Assembly (NCBI GenBank): GCA_002307115.1
Contig: DBTP01000197.1
Coordinates: forward strand, 1-28,596
Reading direction: 5' to 3'
Length of the DNA: 28,596 nt
From: Fibrobacter sp. UBA1313
GTDB taxonomy: Bacteria > Fibrobacterota > Fibrobacteria > Fibrobacterales > Fibrobacteraceae
Shown here in pieces: positions 17,401 to 25,926 of this stretch (position 1 is the first letter of the stretch; each line of letters starts with the position of its first letter). The notes beneath the pieces were generated by a model that worked only from the letters and a program-made list of their open reading frames with translations, did no database searches and was not told the origin of the DNA. Both the position numbers and the translations under genes were made by a program.

Positions 17401-17839
17401 TACGTCACTTTATCATCACGCTGGCCCAACATTCGAAATAAACATTAGTATGCCTTCTGCCCTAGGAAAAGTTGCCAATGAACCGATTTGGGATTTCCAA
17501 ATATCCTTCAACGCAGATATTTTCGATAACTTGGGTCATTTTATCAATCACGTGGAGTATTCTTTCGACTTAAGTGACTTTGATGGTTATGATCTTCTCT
17601 CTTCTGATGGAATCCTTTACTTACGTCTGGAATGGCTTGCCAAAGATGGCATCGCTCCTGTTGCAGACAAAGGAAAGAAGATTGGATCTGGAGCATTCAT
17701 TTCCAAATTCAATTTCAACAGCAGAGCCATTTATATGGTTGATCCTGTAAGCGAAGACGATACCTACAAAAAGGGTAGCTTAATTAAAACAAAGGACAAT
17801 ATAACCAAGACGTTCGGCTTCCGCCGCGTTTCAAAGTAA
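11423..17839 (+). CDS. Giant secreted multidomain GH9 glycoside hydrolase (cellulase-type), 2138 aa
   Basis: A signal peptide (cut after CAFA, residue 17) precedes a CelD_N-like Ig domain (about 90-200, with PIRVNQAGYIPDD) and a GH9 (alpha/alpha)6 catalytic domain to about 760. GH9 enzymes invert beta-1,4-glucan linkages. Catalytic Asp residues are D264 and D267 (GGWYDCGDH), the acid is E744 (LSETCMDA), and the HPHHRASNP motif is present. Then come two Fn3-like modules (about 770-970), a CBM3-like module (976-1203, ending YVTVYRKDEFVWGYSPS), an Ig-like domain with a Cys cluster near 1310, a unique module (1322-1450), two segments opening with Asp-rich motifs (D1460-D1468, D1689-D1696), and a C-terminal FlgD-Ig-like module (about 1930-2138, IGSGAFI at 2087). 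The GTG start has AAGGAGG four bases upstream. Substrate as cellulose is inferred from the family; xyloglucan or mixed-linkage glucan are alternatives. GH9 enzymes are usually 500-1000 aa, so this one is exceptional. Confidence 0.92.
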   Translation: MPIRYLFVLLLTICAFAEDQEQPTPYDMIRPVWPITWDSTVFDNFDTTVTVKKNMVPKNRTPADFAPNKFVPDTLNQAYLDAMNVKISPIRVNQAGYIPDDPEMKFYYVGTATAFDVVDSTGANVLASGTFTASSNTTQSSWTILAGTNAATNDKDRYKVTATGPSGTIMVGSLAGLGLPQNERLRIKVGNNISSTFAISENIYSMVRDATLKFAGINRSGNSESWFHPASHTLDGQKGPIVNNVTGSPSGLTKKGDLSGGWYDCGDHLKESQTQAYAFMVFAVLAATNPTHDADHYAYNQGETVNTDGIPDMLREAKHGADFFLKSYDLADGVIDNMAVSVGNFGADHGWWGRPENQDYIPSTVTGRGGPHERDVRLGELGSNISGQIAAGLALLSVKYAIYDSAFATKCLKVSEEMYDFAKNLALGNSTYGNGKTFVNNKTAAGWSSPAYNGNNEFQDDLGLAAISLLYATQEASYLNDAVENTTFAGAGTQNKTTVAAPNNVGMFRGGWFAYTNTTLWKAGKNTSWANSYAYTLYTFYKLILSSEAQAAKFGISNAQRLEYAEDVIYTMIPNLSSISGNGSASIVLPSNGNWTTGSLNTVKYDPTWFNMMTDQTWIYNRYQAGNIFEVFAYADVAKDLEGVNLPQKGIQDWKVTEMQQLGINQMNYMLGVNPWDVSFLLGVGDKNDAHPHHRASNPEGKNVPGAPYTYTPPTGALFGGMTPGNTNAWVPSTRSWEDYQLSETCMDATATFIAAGTVVSKSEDFTKAPTIQVEIRYVGLDSAIIKVKTDYRSNVAISYSTNENLSGATAQASAAAGVSHDIVLRGLTNGTTYYFTATASNALNENNYTIKYLVDSTKTPYSFTTLNSIGAADIQNVKICNVSADSAEIMWYTPNGAYDSKVYWDTVMTTYDKMQWNTGSGNADVSGIPTKFHYVKIGGLKERTTYYYAVESNGQVVSVDTNGSPLKFTTPVTQYNFEVRTYQYAWQGMAGINMNIYNNEARAFDSLTVRVYMRGTDSIYNDVGIRMDICQAYDEAGFNKACSAATITELTTLFRVTFPVKLEDTYDAATGTWQWYFPIPLGSTVIKSSSRMRIDVMFDVRSPWPPYLDLMNSPPDKKIYCHSGSTWYNPDNLTSGASTLAENPGDWSWMPHSRADGENADYTGMPCEEKDAGDIDFNVAPVNPYVTVYRKDEFVWGYSPSYTEMTTKHANYEMTVTLDPPFNVSNGSYVALDQSSSTVYVTGTAKVTEGGYITSIWVNGTEVKDLTSAAVYDLTTDKWNLKIPVKMTIGTNKIDLTIFAGPDPVCTACTEGGGCSFINRTYYVQFSKGDMTASSLRIVDANDAAISSPAEPGNTNFFIYVTDKDKANSGTIKVLVYNPRKNDTLEVTLNETSTAGTFKSATAIGAVSSTNHSKSEISFFGGDTVYVVYTDVDDEEDISQQSFYAEATYPTPQYALAQDLDCDGAVDNLQIAFSNAFDGTVSFDSLWVSFDATSTAPGDSFKVVITQDLTGLSSVNIPLSRSTIPVTASPSGYITAFLTTVATKETSRENAKITDGIAPRLLSITLLENPVPRSTQDTLKVSFTEPVSLASVTAWPLAITNGASTVSQTGISVIGQATTSDNGKSWTYVVEGNTDGLTIAANYTADIKANFSVSDLAFNSLASGTCNEPVTIAETPKPVPVNLAEMRDLTGDGIPDEVYLKFERKLRTKDMLDSFVVYWGNPSEARAFKPTTWAHTVEVGEPYYTYQGYIDSLNVSHVTDSTLTRDTISIIKITIPKTQAYPLGTTAGSENGYGSVVPRLGPEGGFFDKSYSLVDKCPPIIMVARKTSMEYVDSLGIEISESLDSLGAGTYFIERRRGSTQEYLISDYGVMSSSQGKNWTFLYSEDAAGAVRVGDYVRLIPTANLSKLKDKANNYAGDETPWVLVQGALAEKTGFEVILSDAVATPPSSPYTEEAMPQKDEDFRLTVLTPTGTEQLIANGRGKLTSATATYDTSLYHHAGPTFEINISMPSALGKVANEPIWDFQISFNADIFDNLGHFINHVEYSFDLSDFDGYDLLSSDGILYLRLEWLAKDGIAPVADKGKKIGSGAFISKFNFNSRAIYMVDPVSEDDTYKKGSLIKTKDNITKTFGFRRVSK

Positions 17840-17842
17840 CTT

Positions 17843-20800
17843 ATGAAAAAGCTTTGTCATATTATTTTTCTTCTCGTCAATGTATTCTTCATAGCGGAAA
17901 CTTTTGCCCTTCCCGATATTGATAATACGTGCAAAAACTGCGAGCGCCGTTACCTAGATTCAATGAATGTCTACGACAGACGCCCGATTCGCGTCAATCA
18001 GGTGGGATTTCGGCCACAGGATCTCCATAAATACGCCTACGCCGCCGACTACCCCGCCAACACAAAATTCCAAGTGATTGATGCCACCAGTGGAAATAAT
18101 GTTTATGAAGGTTCTATCACCGTTCTCCGGGGACCGGGCGGAGGATCCGTTGTCAAACCTAATATCTGGGTCAATGGAGCCTTCAACTCCATTACCTCTG
18201 TCTACGAATTCGGTAGTTCAGATTCATCTTCTAGTACAGAAACGTTGTATAGGGCTGATTTTTCAAGCCTCGCTACGCCAGGACAATATTTTATTGTCAT
18301 TGGGAGCGATACTTCAGCAACATTCCTTATCAACGACGAAATTTTCAATTCCATTTTTGAAACGTCCCTGAAATTTTTTGGAATACAACGTTGCGGTGAT
18401 ACCAAATCACAACTTCACGGAACCTGCCATTTGAAGGATGGTTCCGCCGTTGGTCACGATCTTACCGGTGGCTGGCACGATTGCGGGGATCATTTCAAGG
18501 TTTCGCAAACGCTTGGCTACGCAGCCTACGTCCTCGCGATGGCTTATAACGTCTATGCAGACAAAGCCGAAGACCGTTACGGAAATTCTTACAACGATAC
18601 CGTTTCCACAGATGGGATTCCCGATATTCTGTACGAAGCCAAAATCGGTGCCGATTTTATCTATAAATTGTATAAGGCATCCCGAGCAGACGGGTTGATT
18701 GATAAAGGGGATATGTACCATTCCGTTGGCGTTTCTTCAGCAGACCATCAATTCTGGGATGTACCCGAAAAACAAGATGCTCAGAGTCAAGCCAAGGGAG
18801 GGCCAGATCGTCCCGTAGCAAAAGGAACTGGCACAAATACAGCGGGAATGTTCGCCGGAGCTCTCGCTTATTTTGCTGCCGGTTGGAGAGCATACGATGC
18901 CGCTTATGCGGATTCCCTAGTTGAAGCGGCCAAAAATATTTATGCCAAAGTGCTTAAGCCAGGTTATGGAACAAACACCTCTGAACTGGGGGGATTTTAT
19001 ACCGGTGGCGGACCTCTTTACGATGACGCGGCAGCAGCAGCACTTGCTCTGTGGTACGTCACCAAAGACACCTCTTACGCCTACGATCTTTACAAAAATA
19101 AAGCCATCAACGATAATGCCGATAATTATAAGTGGAACCTCCCCTATTTCCGTGCTGGTTACATGGGACATACCAGTGGTTTTTATCCTGGTGGCTGGAT
19201 GACGGATTATGAAAACGTTCATTCTTATGTCCTGTTTTCATTCGCGAAACTTATTTTGCCGACAGTAGCCAAAGCCAAGAGTTATGGTATTGATGCTGTG
19301 GAACGCGATACTCTTCTTACGCGTATCGTTGCTACATTCAAACGTCTGACAGACGATGGCACAGAAGGTGATTCCATCGTCAGCACAAATCCTTACGGAA
19401 AATTCCGCGTCACACCCCCTTACAACCTAGTATGGACTTCATCCGACTGGGGCTTTAACCGTTACAATATGGGTGCCGCCAATGCCGTCTTTATGCTTTA
19501 CGACATTACTGGCGATGAACAATACCTGAAAGTGGCTCTTGATAATATTTATTACAACATGGGTGCCAACCCCTGGGATCTTTCTTTCCTCATGGGTGCT
19601 GGTGAAAAGAATGAGAACCATCCTCATAACCGCGCCGCTAACCCTGACGGCTACAATGCGGGGGGCATGCCATACAAATACAAATGTCCGCGAGGAGCAT
19701 TAATGGGTGGTTCCGCGCCAACCAAAACACTTAAGGATGACTGGAACGATTACACAGCTACGGAAACCTGCATTGACTTTTCAACGCAATTCATTATTCC
19801 GGCGCTTTCCCTTTCCAAAGATCTCCCTCCTGACGCAGAAGGTCCTCTGTTCAGCAATGTTACAGCAACACCGATCAGCGATACCTCCGCCACGATCAGC
19901 TGGAGTACGAATGAACTTGCCCGTGTGACAGTATATTACAACACCACCAATGATGTGAGCGGAATTCTTTCTGTCAACGTAGATAGCCTCACTAAAAATG
20001 GTTCCGTCACCCTCACAGGACTCACCGTCGGAGTCACTTATTATTTCTTCTTAGAAGGCACGGATGTCAAATCCAACATTTCGACGGATGACAATCACGG
20101 ACAATGGTATTCATTCACCATGACCTCCACAGTGACACAAATTTCTGGAGTCACCATTTGCCAAGTAGATCACCAAAGCGCAAAAATTTACTGGTGGACA
20201 AAAGATGCCGCATCAAACACCCTTGTGAAATATGGCACATCAACGGCTGCACTCACGGAAACAGCTACAGGTGAAGCAGGTTATTTCCACGAAGTAACTC
20301 TCACCGGACTTTCTCCCAGTACAAAGTACTACTTTGATGTTTCCTCTGGAGCCACCACCGATGACAATGGCGGAAACCATTACAGTTTCACGACTACTGG
20401 TCAAGCGGCTTATGCCAATTTCGAGATCTACATCAAACCGTCCTCTTATCAATCCGCCTGTTCCGATTGGAAAACCTGCAATACGCTTATCATCTCCGTC
20501 ATCAATAACGATACCATCGCTTACAAAAACGCGGAACTTCGTCTTTACCTAAAAACAAACAACCTAAACCCGGTGAGTTATATTAATTCCGTATGGGACG
20601 GAACGGGAACCTCCAGTGCCAGCGGCAACATAGTCTTTGGAACACCTATTGCCGATGCCACGGGAGCTGGTTATTATCTCCCGATTACTCTCACAGGGAC
20701 CTTTGCCGTCTCTGGGAAATACCTGTTCCAATTGAAGTTCCAGAACGCCACCTTCGCCGACCTGGAAGGCTCTTGGTCGCTCCGGGCCCACACACAGAGT

Positions 20801-23605
20801 ACCGATCCAGAGCAATTCTCTGGCATTGACCTTACTAAGGGTCCGTATTACACAGGATCTGAAACTACTGAACTAGAAAAGAATGCCGATGGTGTTACCG
20901 AAAAAGCATTTACCCTCGATCCTTACGTAGCCATCTACTACAACGGCATACATATCTACGGCTATGACCCCAGCTACGATGCCACAAACTCCGATCTATC
21001 CATCTCGCGGGCTGTCACCCTGAATTTCACTTCGCCTTTCGTCACGCCAGTTGCATCCGTGGAGCAGACCACCTATCCTGTGAATTATGCAGGAGAAAGC
21101 ACAGTATCCCCCACCGGATACTTAGATGCCTTGGAAGCCAATGGGGACAACCGTCCATTTGCTTATTCGGTGAATGGTCGCTATGATGCCTTCCTGTTCA
21201 GCATTGACACAACCCTCGCCTACGGTAACAATCGAATAGACTGGGTTTCGTGGCACAACCGAAATGCTAATACCACCGGTAGCTATGACTGCGCCTGCGC
21301 CGTGGTGCGCTCCAATGTAGAAGTCGATACCATCACCACGCCTCTTGAAAAACGTTATCTGATATTTACCCCTTCCGATAGCGTTTTTGCCTATGAGGGC
21401 AAAATGGGATCCGTCCATGTAAAACTCGTGGATAGCACGGGCACGATCATGTTGGGCGAAGACATCAGCGTGGCACTCAGTGTTGCTGAGGGCAATGTTC
21501 TTTTCTGGACAAGTCCCACAGCCACTATCAGCGTCACCAGCATCACTCTCGTCAATGGCGAAGCGACATTCTACTTCAGCTCCACCGCCGCTGTGAGCAC
21601 CATACTCACAGGAAGGGCTTCTGGAGGAAAGGCTACCTTAAGTTATGCCCCTGCGACCGTGAAACTTGTCATCCAAGAATTGCCGCCATGGCCAATTATC
21701 GATAATGCAAAAATGCTCGATACGGATTGTGATCTTATTCCCGATGCGATTCAAGTGACTCTTTCGAATCCATATCAAGAAGGCCAATCGTTTACTCGTT
21801 TAGATTTTGTCTACAATGGGGATTCTCTATCATCAACCGATGGAACCGTTGTGGATAAAATTCTGACGGTTAAATTTTCGACCGGCGATACCATCCAGAA
21901 CTCGACGCCTTCTGGAGCGGTCACTTTGGTGAGCCTTATTTCCGGTGCAGAACAAGTCCATTCAGATTATTACACCGATGGTGTATCCCCCACACTGGTC
22001 TCCATTTCCGTTTTGGAACGTTTGGACACAGTGACCACGGATAAAGTATACCTACAGTTCAGCGAGCCCATTTCAGCTCCAGGGGTAGATTGGCCCCTAG
22101 TTCTCTACTCAGCAAATGATGTGCAACAAACCACAGTCCCTACCGTTATCCAGTCTAAACTTTACAATGAAGAAAAGAACATCTGGGAATTTGAGATTGC
22201 AATACCTGCCAGCGGGACTTCTTTGGTTCAAGAAGGAATGAAGGGCCAGCTTGCAGCAACGGCAACGATTACGGATAAATCAGGTAACGGGGTTTCCAAT
22301 TGCTCTCAAAAAATGCTTCCAATTACACTCAAGCTTATTCCAGTAGCAATGAGTTACGCAAGTATTGCTGATGGTAACGGAGATGGTCTTGCCGAAAACG
22401 TGACTATTCTCTTTTCGAGAACCGTAGATGTGCTGCACACTCCAGATCAAATTTCAGTCATTTTTGGTTCTGCGGAGCCAGAGACCCTTTGGACAAAGGC
22501 TTACACATGGAATGCGGATAGAACCTCTGCAACACTGGATCTTGCAAAGCCATTCAAACTAGGAAACACTAATGGCACCTATTCTGGCTCCTACCAAGGA
22601 AAAACACTGATTGGAGCGGGTCTCGTAACACAACACAAGGGAGAAGGAGCGAACTACGAAAGTAACTCGACTATTGCCGAAGACTTAACAGGCCCGGTTA
22701 TTATTTCTGGAGAAGTCACGCCAGGAACAGCCGTCAATGGTCTCATGGCATACGCGAGCGAACCATTGCTGGTTAAGGATTCCACATTAGATTTGCTACA
22801 ACGTGAACGCAAAGGGCCAATCGCAATGGAAGCCTATGATTGGATATTGATGAATGATGATTCCAACATCAATATTTATTTCTTGGACAATAGTCAAGGA
22901 GCTGTTGAAGAAGGAGATCGAATTCGTTTCGCCCCCCTAACCAGTGTTTTCACTGATAAAAGTGGCAACATTCCTTCGATGGAAAATCCGTGGGCAACGG
23001 TAACAGGTGATGGCAAGCCAAATATCGATTTTTCATTCCATCTCAAAGATCCTGTAAGTGAAGTATCGTCCTCTGCCGAGAATACAGTACTTCCGGTGAC
23101 AAAAAATGAAACCTATCGTCTCCTGATACTCAATCAAGCCACAGGAAAGTATGATTGGATAGAAAAGGGTGTAGTTAAAGCCAGTGTTGACACCGCTGAT
23201 TACACATTTGCTGGAGCTGTATTTGAACTTACTTTAGGCGTGCCTCGCGGAGCAGCCTACAATGAAGCCCCGGCATGGGATAGCCTCCAAGTCTCCTATG
23301 AGATCCCCGTTTTCACCAATCTTGGAAACTTTGTGAATCGCATTAAGGGCAAGTTTACCTTGACAGAACCGTATATATCCTCTAACAATGAAGCGTTTGT
23401 ATTCATTGAATGGGTAGCTCGCCCCAAACAAGGTCTGGCCTCTGCTAGTGGAAAAGCGGTTGGAACGGGGGCCTACATAGCGAAGGCGACTCTAAAAACG
23501 CGCTTCTATGCAGCAAAATCGGATGATTTGGAAACAATGAAGCGATTTAGTACTTCTTCCGATTACGATGCCACGCGAGTTTTTGGTATTCAGCGAATAA
23601 AATAA
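17843..23605 (+). CDS. Second giant secreted multidomain GH9 glycoside hydrolase, 1920 aa
   Basis: A paralogue of the preceding gene, starting 3 bp after its stop. The signal peptide is cut about residue 22 (ETFA/LPD). The CelD_N domain (RPIRVNQVGFRP onward) leads into a complete GH9 domain: D213 and D216 in GGWHDCGDH, HPHNRAANPDG, and acid E641 in TATETCIDF. Two Fn3-like modules (about 660-850), a CBM3-like module (857-1050, ending YVAIYYNGIHIYGYDPS) and an Ig-like domain follow. A bacterial Big-like module (1167-1280) then takes the place of the unrelated module of the first protein. Asp-rich motifs occur at D1293-D1301 and D1510-E1518, and the C-terminal module (about 1722-1920) carries GTGAYIAK from 1874. 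No Shine-Dalgarno precedes the ATG, so translation probably depends on ribosomes finishing the upstream gene. Both catalytic sites are intact, so the pair may act together on the same polymer (inference). Confidence 0.92.
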   Translation: MKKLCHIIFLLVNVFFIAETFALPDIDNTCKNCERRYLDSMNVYDRRPIRVNQVGFRPQDLHKYAYAADYPANTKFQVIDATSGNNVYEGSITVLRGPGGGSVVKPNIWVNGAFNSITSVYEFGSSDSSSSTETLYRADFSSLATPGQYFIVIGSDTSATFLINDEIFNSIFETSLKFFGIQRCGDTKSQLHGTCHLKDGSAVGHDLTGGWHDCGDHFKVSQTLGYAAYVLAMAYNVYADKAEDRYGNSYNDTVSTDGIPDILYEAKIGADFIYKLYKASRADGLIDKGDMYHSVGVSSADHQFWDVPEKQDAQSQAKGGPDRPVAKGTGTNTAGMFAGALAYFAAGWRAYDAAYADSLVEAAKNIYAKVLKPGYGTNTSELGGFYTGGGPLYDDAAAAALALWYVTKDTSYAYDLYKNKAINDNADNYKWNLPYFRAGYMGHTSGFYPGGWMTDYENVHSYVLFSFAKLILPTVAKAKSYGIDAVERDTLLTRIVATFKRLTDDGTEGDSIVSTNPYGKFRVTPPYNLVWTSSDWGFNRYNMGAANAVFMLYDITGDEQYLKVALDNIYYNMGANPWDLSFLMGAGEKNENHPHNRAANPDGYNAGGMPYKYKCPRGALMGGSAPTKTLKDDWNDYTATETCIDFSTQFIIPALSLSKDLPPDAEGPLFSNVTATPISDTSATISWSTNELARVTVYYNTTNDVSGILSVNVDSLTKNGSVTLTGLTVGVTYYFFLEGTDVKSNISTDDNHGQWYSFTMTSTVTQISGVTICQVDHQSAKIYWWTKDAASNTLVKYGTSTAALTETATGEAGYFHEVTLTGLSPSTKYYFDVSSGATTDDNGGNHYSFTTTGQAAYANFEIYIKPSSYQSACSDWKTCNTLIISVINNDTIAYKNAELRLYLKTNNLNPVSYINSVWDGTGTSSASGNIVFGTPIADATGAGYYLPITLTGTFAVSGKYLFQLKFQNATFADLEGSWSLRAHTQSTDPEQFSGIDLTKGPYYTGSETTELEKNADGVTEKAFTLDPYVAIYYNGIHIYGYDPSYDATNSDLSISRAVTLNFTSPFVTPVASVEQTTYPVNYAGESTVSPTGYLDALEANGDNRPFAYSVNGRYDAFLFSIDTTLAYGNNRIDWVSWHNRNANTTGSYDCACAVVRSNVEVDTITTPLEKRYLIFTPSDSVFAYEGKMGSVHVKLVDSTGTIMLGEDISVALSVAEGNVLFWTSPTATISVTSITLVNGEATFYFSSTAAVSTILTGRASGGKATLSYAPATVKLVIQELPPWPIIDNAKMLDTDCDLIPDAIQVTLSNPYQEGQSFTRLDFVYNGDSLSSTDGTVVDKILTVKFSTGDTIQNSTPSGAVTLVSLISGAEQVHSDYYTDGVSPTLVSISVLERLDTVTTDKVYLQFSEPISAPGVDWPLVLYSANDVQQTTVPTVIQSKLYNEEKNIWEFEIAIPASGTSLVQEGMKGQLAATATITDKSGNGVSNCSQKMLPITLKLIPVAMSYASIADGNGDGLAENVTILFSRTVDVLHTPDQISVIFGSAEPETLWTKAYTWNADRTSATLDLAKPFKLGNTNGTYSGSYQGKTLIGAGLVTQHKGEGANYESNSTIAEDLTGPVIISGEVTPGTAVNGLMAYASEPLLVKDSTLDLLQRERKGPIAMEAYDWILMNDDSNINIYFLDNSQGAVEEGDRIRFAPLTSVFTDKSGNIPSMENPWATVTGDGKPNIDFSFHLKDPVSEVSSSAENTVLPVTKNETYRLLILNQATGKYDWIEKGVVKASVDTADYTFAGAVFELTLGVPRGAAYNEAPAWDSLQVSYEIPVFTNLGNFVNRIKGKFTLTEPYISSNNEAFVFIEWVARPKQGLASASGKAVGTGAYIAKATLKTRFYAAKSDDLETMKRFSTSSDYDATRVFGIQRIK

Positions 23606-23627
23606 AATCTGGGTGCCCCATTTATTT

Positions 23628-23657
23628 AAAAACCGCATTTTTTTGCGGTTTTTTTTT
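23628..23657 (+). terminator. Strong rho-independent terminator of the GH9 operon
   Basis: AAAAACCGCA (23628-23637), six-T loop, TGCGGTTTTT (23644-23653), with the T run continuing to 23657. It lies 22 bp after the second GH9 stop and separates that operon from the kinase gene. Confidence 0.92.
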
Positions 23658-23724
23658 GCATATGAAATTTTTTTTTAACTTTGACTTTAAGAGTATAGAT
23701 TTGAGGGTAGCAGGATTACCAGGT

Positions 23725-25908
23725 ATGGATAATTTTTTTTTTGAAAAAAGCGCGACACACGCAATTCTTTCTTTTACGGCACTAATTGTTCAGTTAGGCT
23801 TCTTTATTTCCGTGTATGGAGATAATTATGAAAAAGCCTATCGCCGTCCGCTTCACTACCTTATTTTACTCGGCATGGCATGGAGTGTGCTTTCTATCTT
23901 TGCCCAATTACCCATTTTTGAAGCTTCAAAATATTGGTTTTTTCACCTTTCCGCTCTTTGTTGGGTACAAATAGGCTTTGCTGCTCTCTATTGCGTATCG
24001 ACTATTACTTTAGAAAAAATAACACCTTTATGGAAGTTCTGGAATGGCATCGGGATACTATTTGTAGCACTGAGTAGCGTTCTGAATGGATTCTTTATTA
24101 ATATCGAAAAGACCTGGTATGGTTATTCTGCATCTGGCAACACGGGTTATTTTGTTGCTGTATTATTTTTTATGGTGCCTCCTTTTCTAGTGGCGTTGTA
24201 CCTTATCTTTAAACGGATGCGAGTCGCGAAAGATTATTCTAAACAAATGCTTCGGACCTTGTTTTTTGCTCTCGTTATGGCATGCACGTTTTCCTTCACG
24301 CTCGATATCATTCTCCCTATTTTCGATATCTATGTCTATGGTGAAAGTTTTTCACTTGTTGTTTTATTTATCATCATTATGCTATGTCGTACAGGTTTAA
24401 TACTTTCGGAATATTCGTTGGATATTCAACAAGCGACACGAATCGTAATCGAACAATTAGATGAAGGTGTTATTTTACTCAATGAAAATGGACAAGTGCT
24501 TCTCGCGAATCCTTCCGCATGCGCACTCCTTGCCATCCGCGAAGTCGCTCTTATTGGAAAAAACATTCTCCCTTATCTCCCAGGTATAACCTCATTAAGC
24601 ACCATTGAAGGTTTTCCCGTGCCTTTAGGTAGCAATGTAAATGCAATCACCATTTCCGTTACCATGACACCACAGAGTACTTATGGCATTATTCGTGGAT
24701 ACAAATTAATTTTAAGAGATATTTCTAGAGAAGCGAATCTTAAAAAAGGATATACACTTCTTCAAGAACAATTTAAAGAAGAGAAATACAAGTATCGTCT
24801 AGAATTAACTCGTATCCAAAAGATCTTGGAAGAACAAGATACCTTTCTTGTGGCTCTTTTGAACAACTTACCATTCCGCCTCTGGGCGAAAAATAATCAA
24901 GGAGTTTATACCAAACAAAATCAATTGGATATTAAGATACAAGGAGATAAAACAGGTCAAACCGATGATTCATACACTGAAGAAGAAAAACAAGCTATTC
25001 ACGGAGAACTTCTTCATTTTGATACAGAGTCAGAGACAAATGAAGACGAGAAACAGTACTTTAAGAATTTCCTAATCCCACTTTACTCCGATGAGCACAA
25101 ACAAGAAGGAATTCTTGGGATTACAGAAGATATTACTGAAATTAAACTCTTGGAACTCGAACGCAATCAGTTAAAAGACCGCCTTTTACTTGCTTCAAAA
25201 ATGGAAGACTTAAATAATATAGCAGGCGGTATTGCGCACGACTTTAACAATATTTTGGGGGCTCAGATTGGATTCTGTGAACTCGCATTGGAAACCATGC
25301 CAGAAGATCTTCGGGCAAAAAAATATGTAGAAGAGATTCTTCAATCAGCAAATCGCGCAAAAGATCTGGTTCAACTATTACTCCATAACAAACAAAATAA
25401 AACCCAAGCAACGGAAAATTTTTCAGTCGCTCTTGTGGTGGACGAAGTGATTAACCAGCTTGCTGTAAGCTGCCCTGAACAAATCCAAATTAAGAAGGAG
25501 GCTCCTCTCCTTCCCGTTCAAGCCTTCGGTGATTCCACAGACTTTCACCGAGTTCTAATTAATCTAGGAACAAACGCCATTTTTGCGATGAAAGAAAAAG
25601 GAGGCGAACTTCTTATTAGTTTCAAGCCTCTCCATTTGGATCAAGAAATTCCATCTAAATTTGGCACCATTCCCCCAGGTGATTTTCTCTGGATTTCCGT
25701 CAAAGATACAGGGGAAGGAATCTCCCCAAATACAATAAATCGAATTTTCACACCATTTTTCACAACAAAAGCTCCCAACCAAGGCCTCGGCTTAGGCTTA
25801 CCTGTAACCATAAGCTTAATTAAAGAAGCTAAAGGTTACATTACCCTCGAGACAGCAATTGGAAAAGGAACTAACTTTTGCGTTTATTGGCCATTAGGCA
25901 AAACATGA
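23725..25908 (+). CDS. 7TM sensor histidine kinase with PAS-like domains
   Basis: A 727-residue membrane kinase. Seven hydrophobic helices fill about 10-240, like the 7TM N-terminal region of some histidine kinases (HisK_N type). A PAS domain (about 245-345, LDEGVILLNENGQVLLANPS), a coiled-coil-like linker, and a second, divergent PAS-like segment (about 370-475, ending LGITEDITEIK) follow. The kinase core has H-box H505 (GGIAHDFNN), N-box N617 (NLGTNAIFAM), D-box D661 (DTGEGIS), an F-box (IFTPFFTTK) and G2-box GLGLGL from 687, so it should be active. It autophosphorylates and passes phosphate to a response regulator, most simply the one encoded 18 bp downstream. The ATG at 23725 has AGGA nine bases upstream; an earlier ATG at 23662 lies against the terminator and has no RBS. 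The ligand is unknown; the position suggests a cue related to glucan degradation. Confidence 0.88.
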   Translation: MDNFFFEKSATHAILSFTALIVQLGFFISVYGDNYEKAYRRPLHYLILLGMAWSVLSIFAQLPIFEASKYWFFHLSALCWVQIGFAALYCVSTITLEKITPLWKFWNGIGILFVALSSVLNGFFINIEKTWYGYSASGNTGYFVAVLFFMVPPFLVALYLIFKRMRVAKDYSKQMLRTLFFALVMACTFSFTLDIILPIFDIYVYGESFSLVVLFIIIMLCRTGLILSEYSLDIQQATRIVIEQLDEGVILLNENGQVLLANPSACALLAIREVALIGKNILPYLPGITSLSTIEGFPVPLGSNVNAITISVTMTPQSTYGIIRGYKLILRDISREANLKKGYTLLQEQFKEEKYKYRLELTRIQKILEEQDTFLVALLNNLPFRLWAKNNQGVYTKQNQLDIKIQGDKTGQTDDSYTEEEKQAIHGELLHFDTESETNEDEKQYFKNFLIPLYSDEHKQEGILGITEDITEIKLLELERNQLKDRLLLASKMEDLNNIAGGIAHDFNNILGAQIGFCELALETMPEDLRAKKYVEEILQSANRAKDLVQLLLHNKQNKTQATENFSVALVVDEVINQLAVSCPEQIQIKKEAPLLPVQAFGDSTDFHRVLINLGTNAIFAMKEKGGELLISFKPLHLDQEIPSKFGTIPPGDFLWISVKDTGEGISPNTINRIFTPFFTTKAPNQGLGLGLPVTISLIKEAKGYITLETAIGKGTNFCVYWPLGKT

Positions 25909-25926
25909 TAGGAAGGAGGAAGATAT

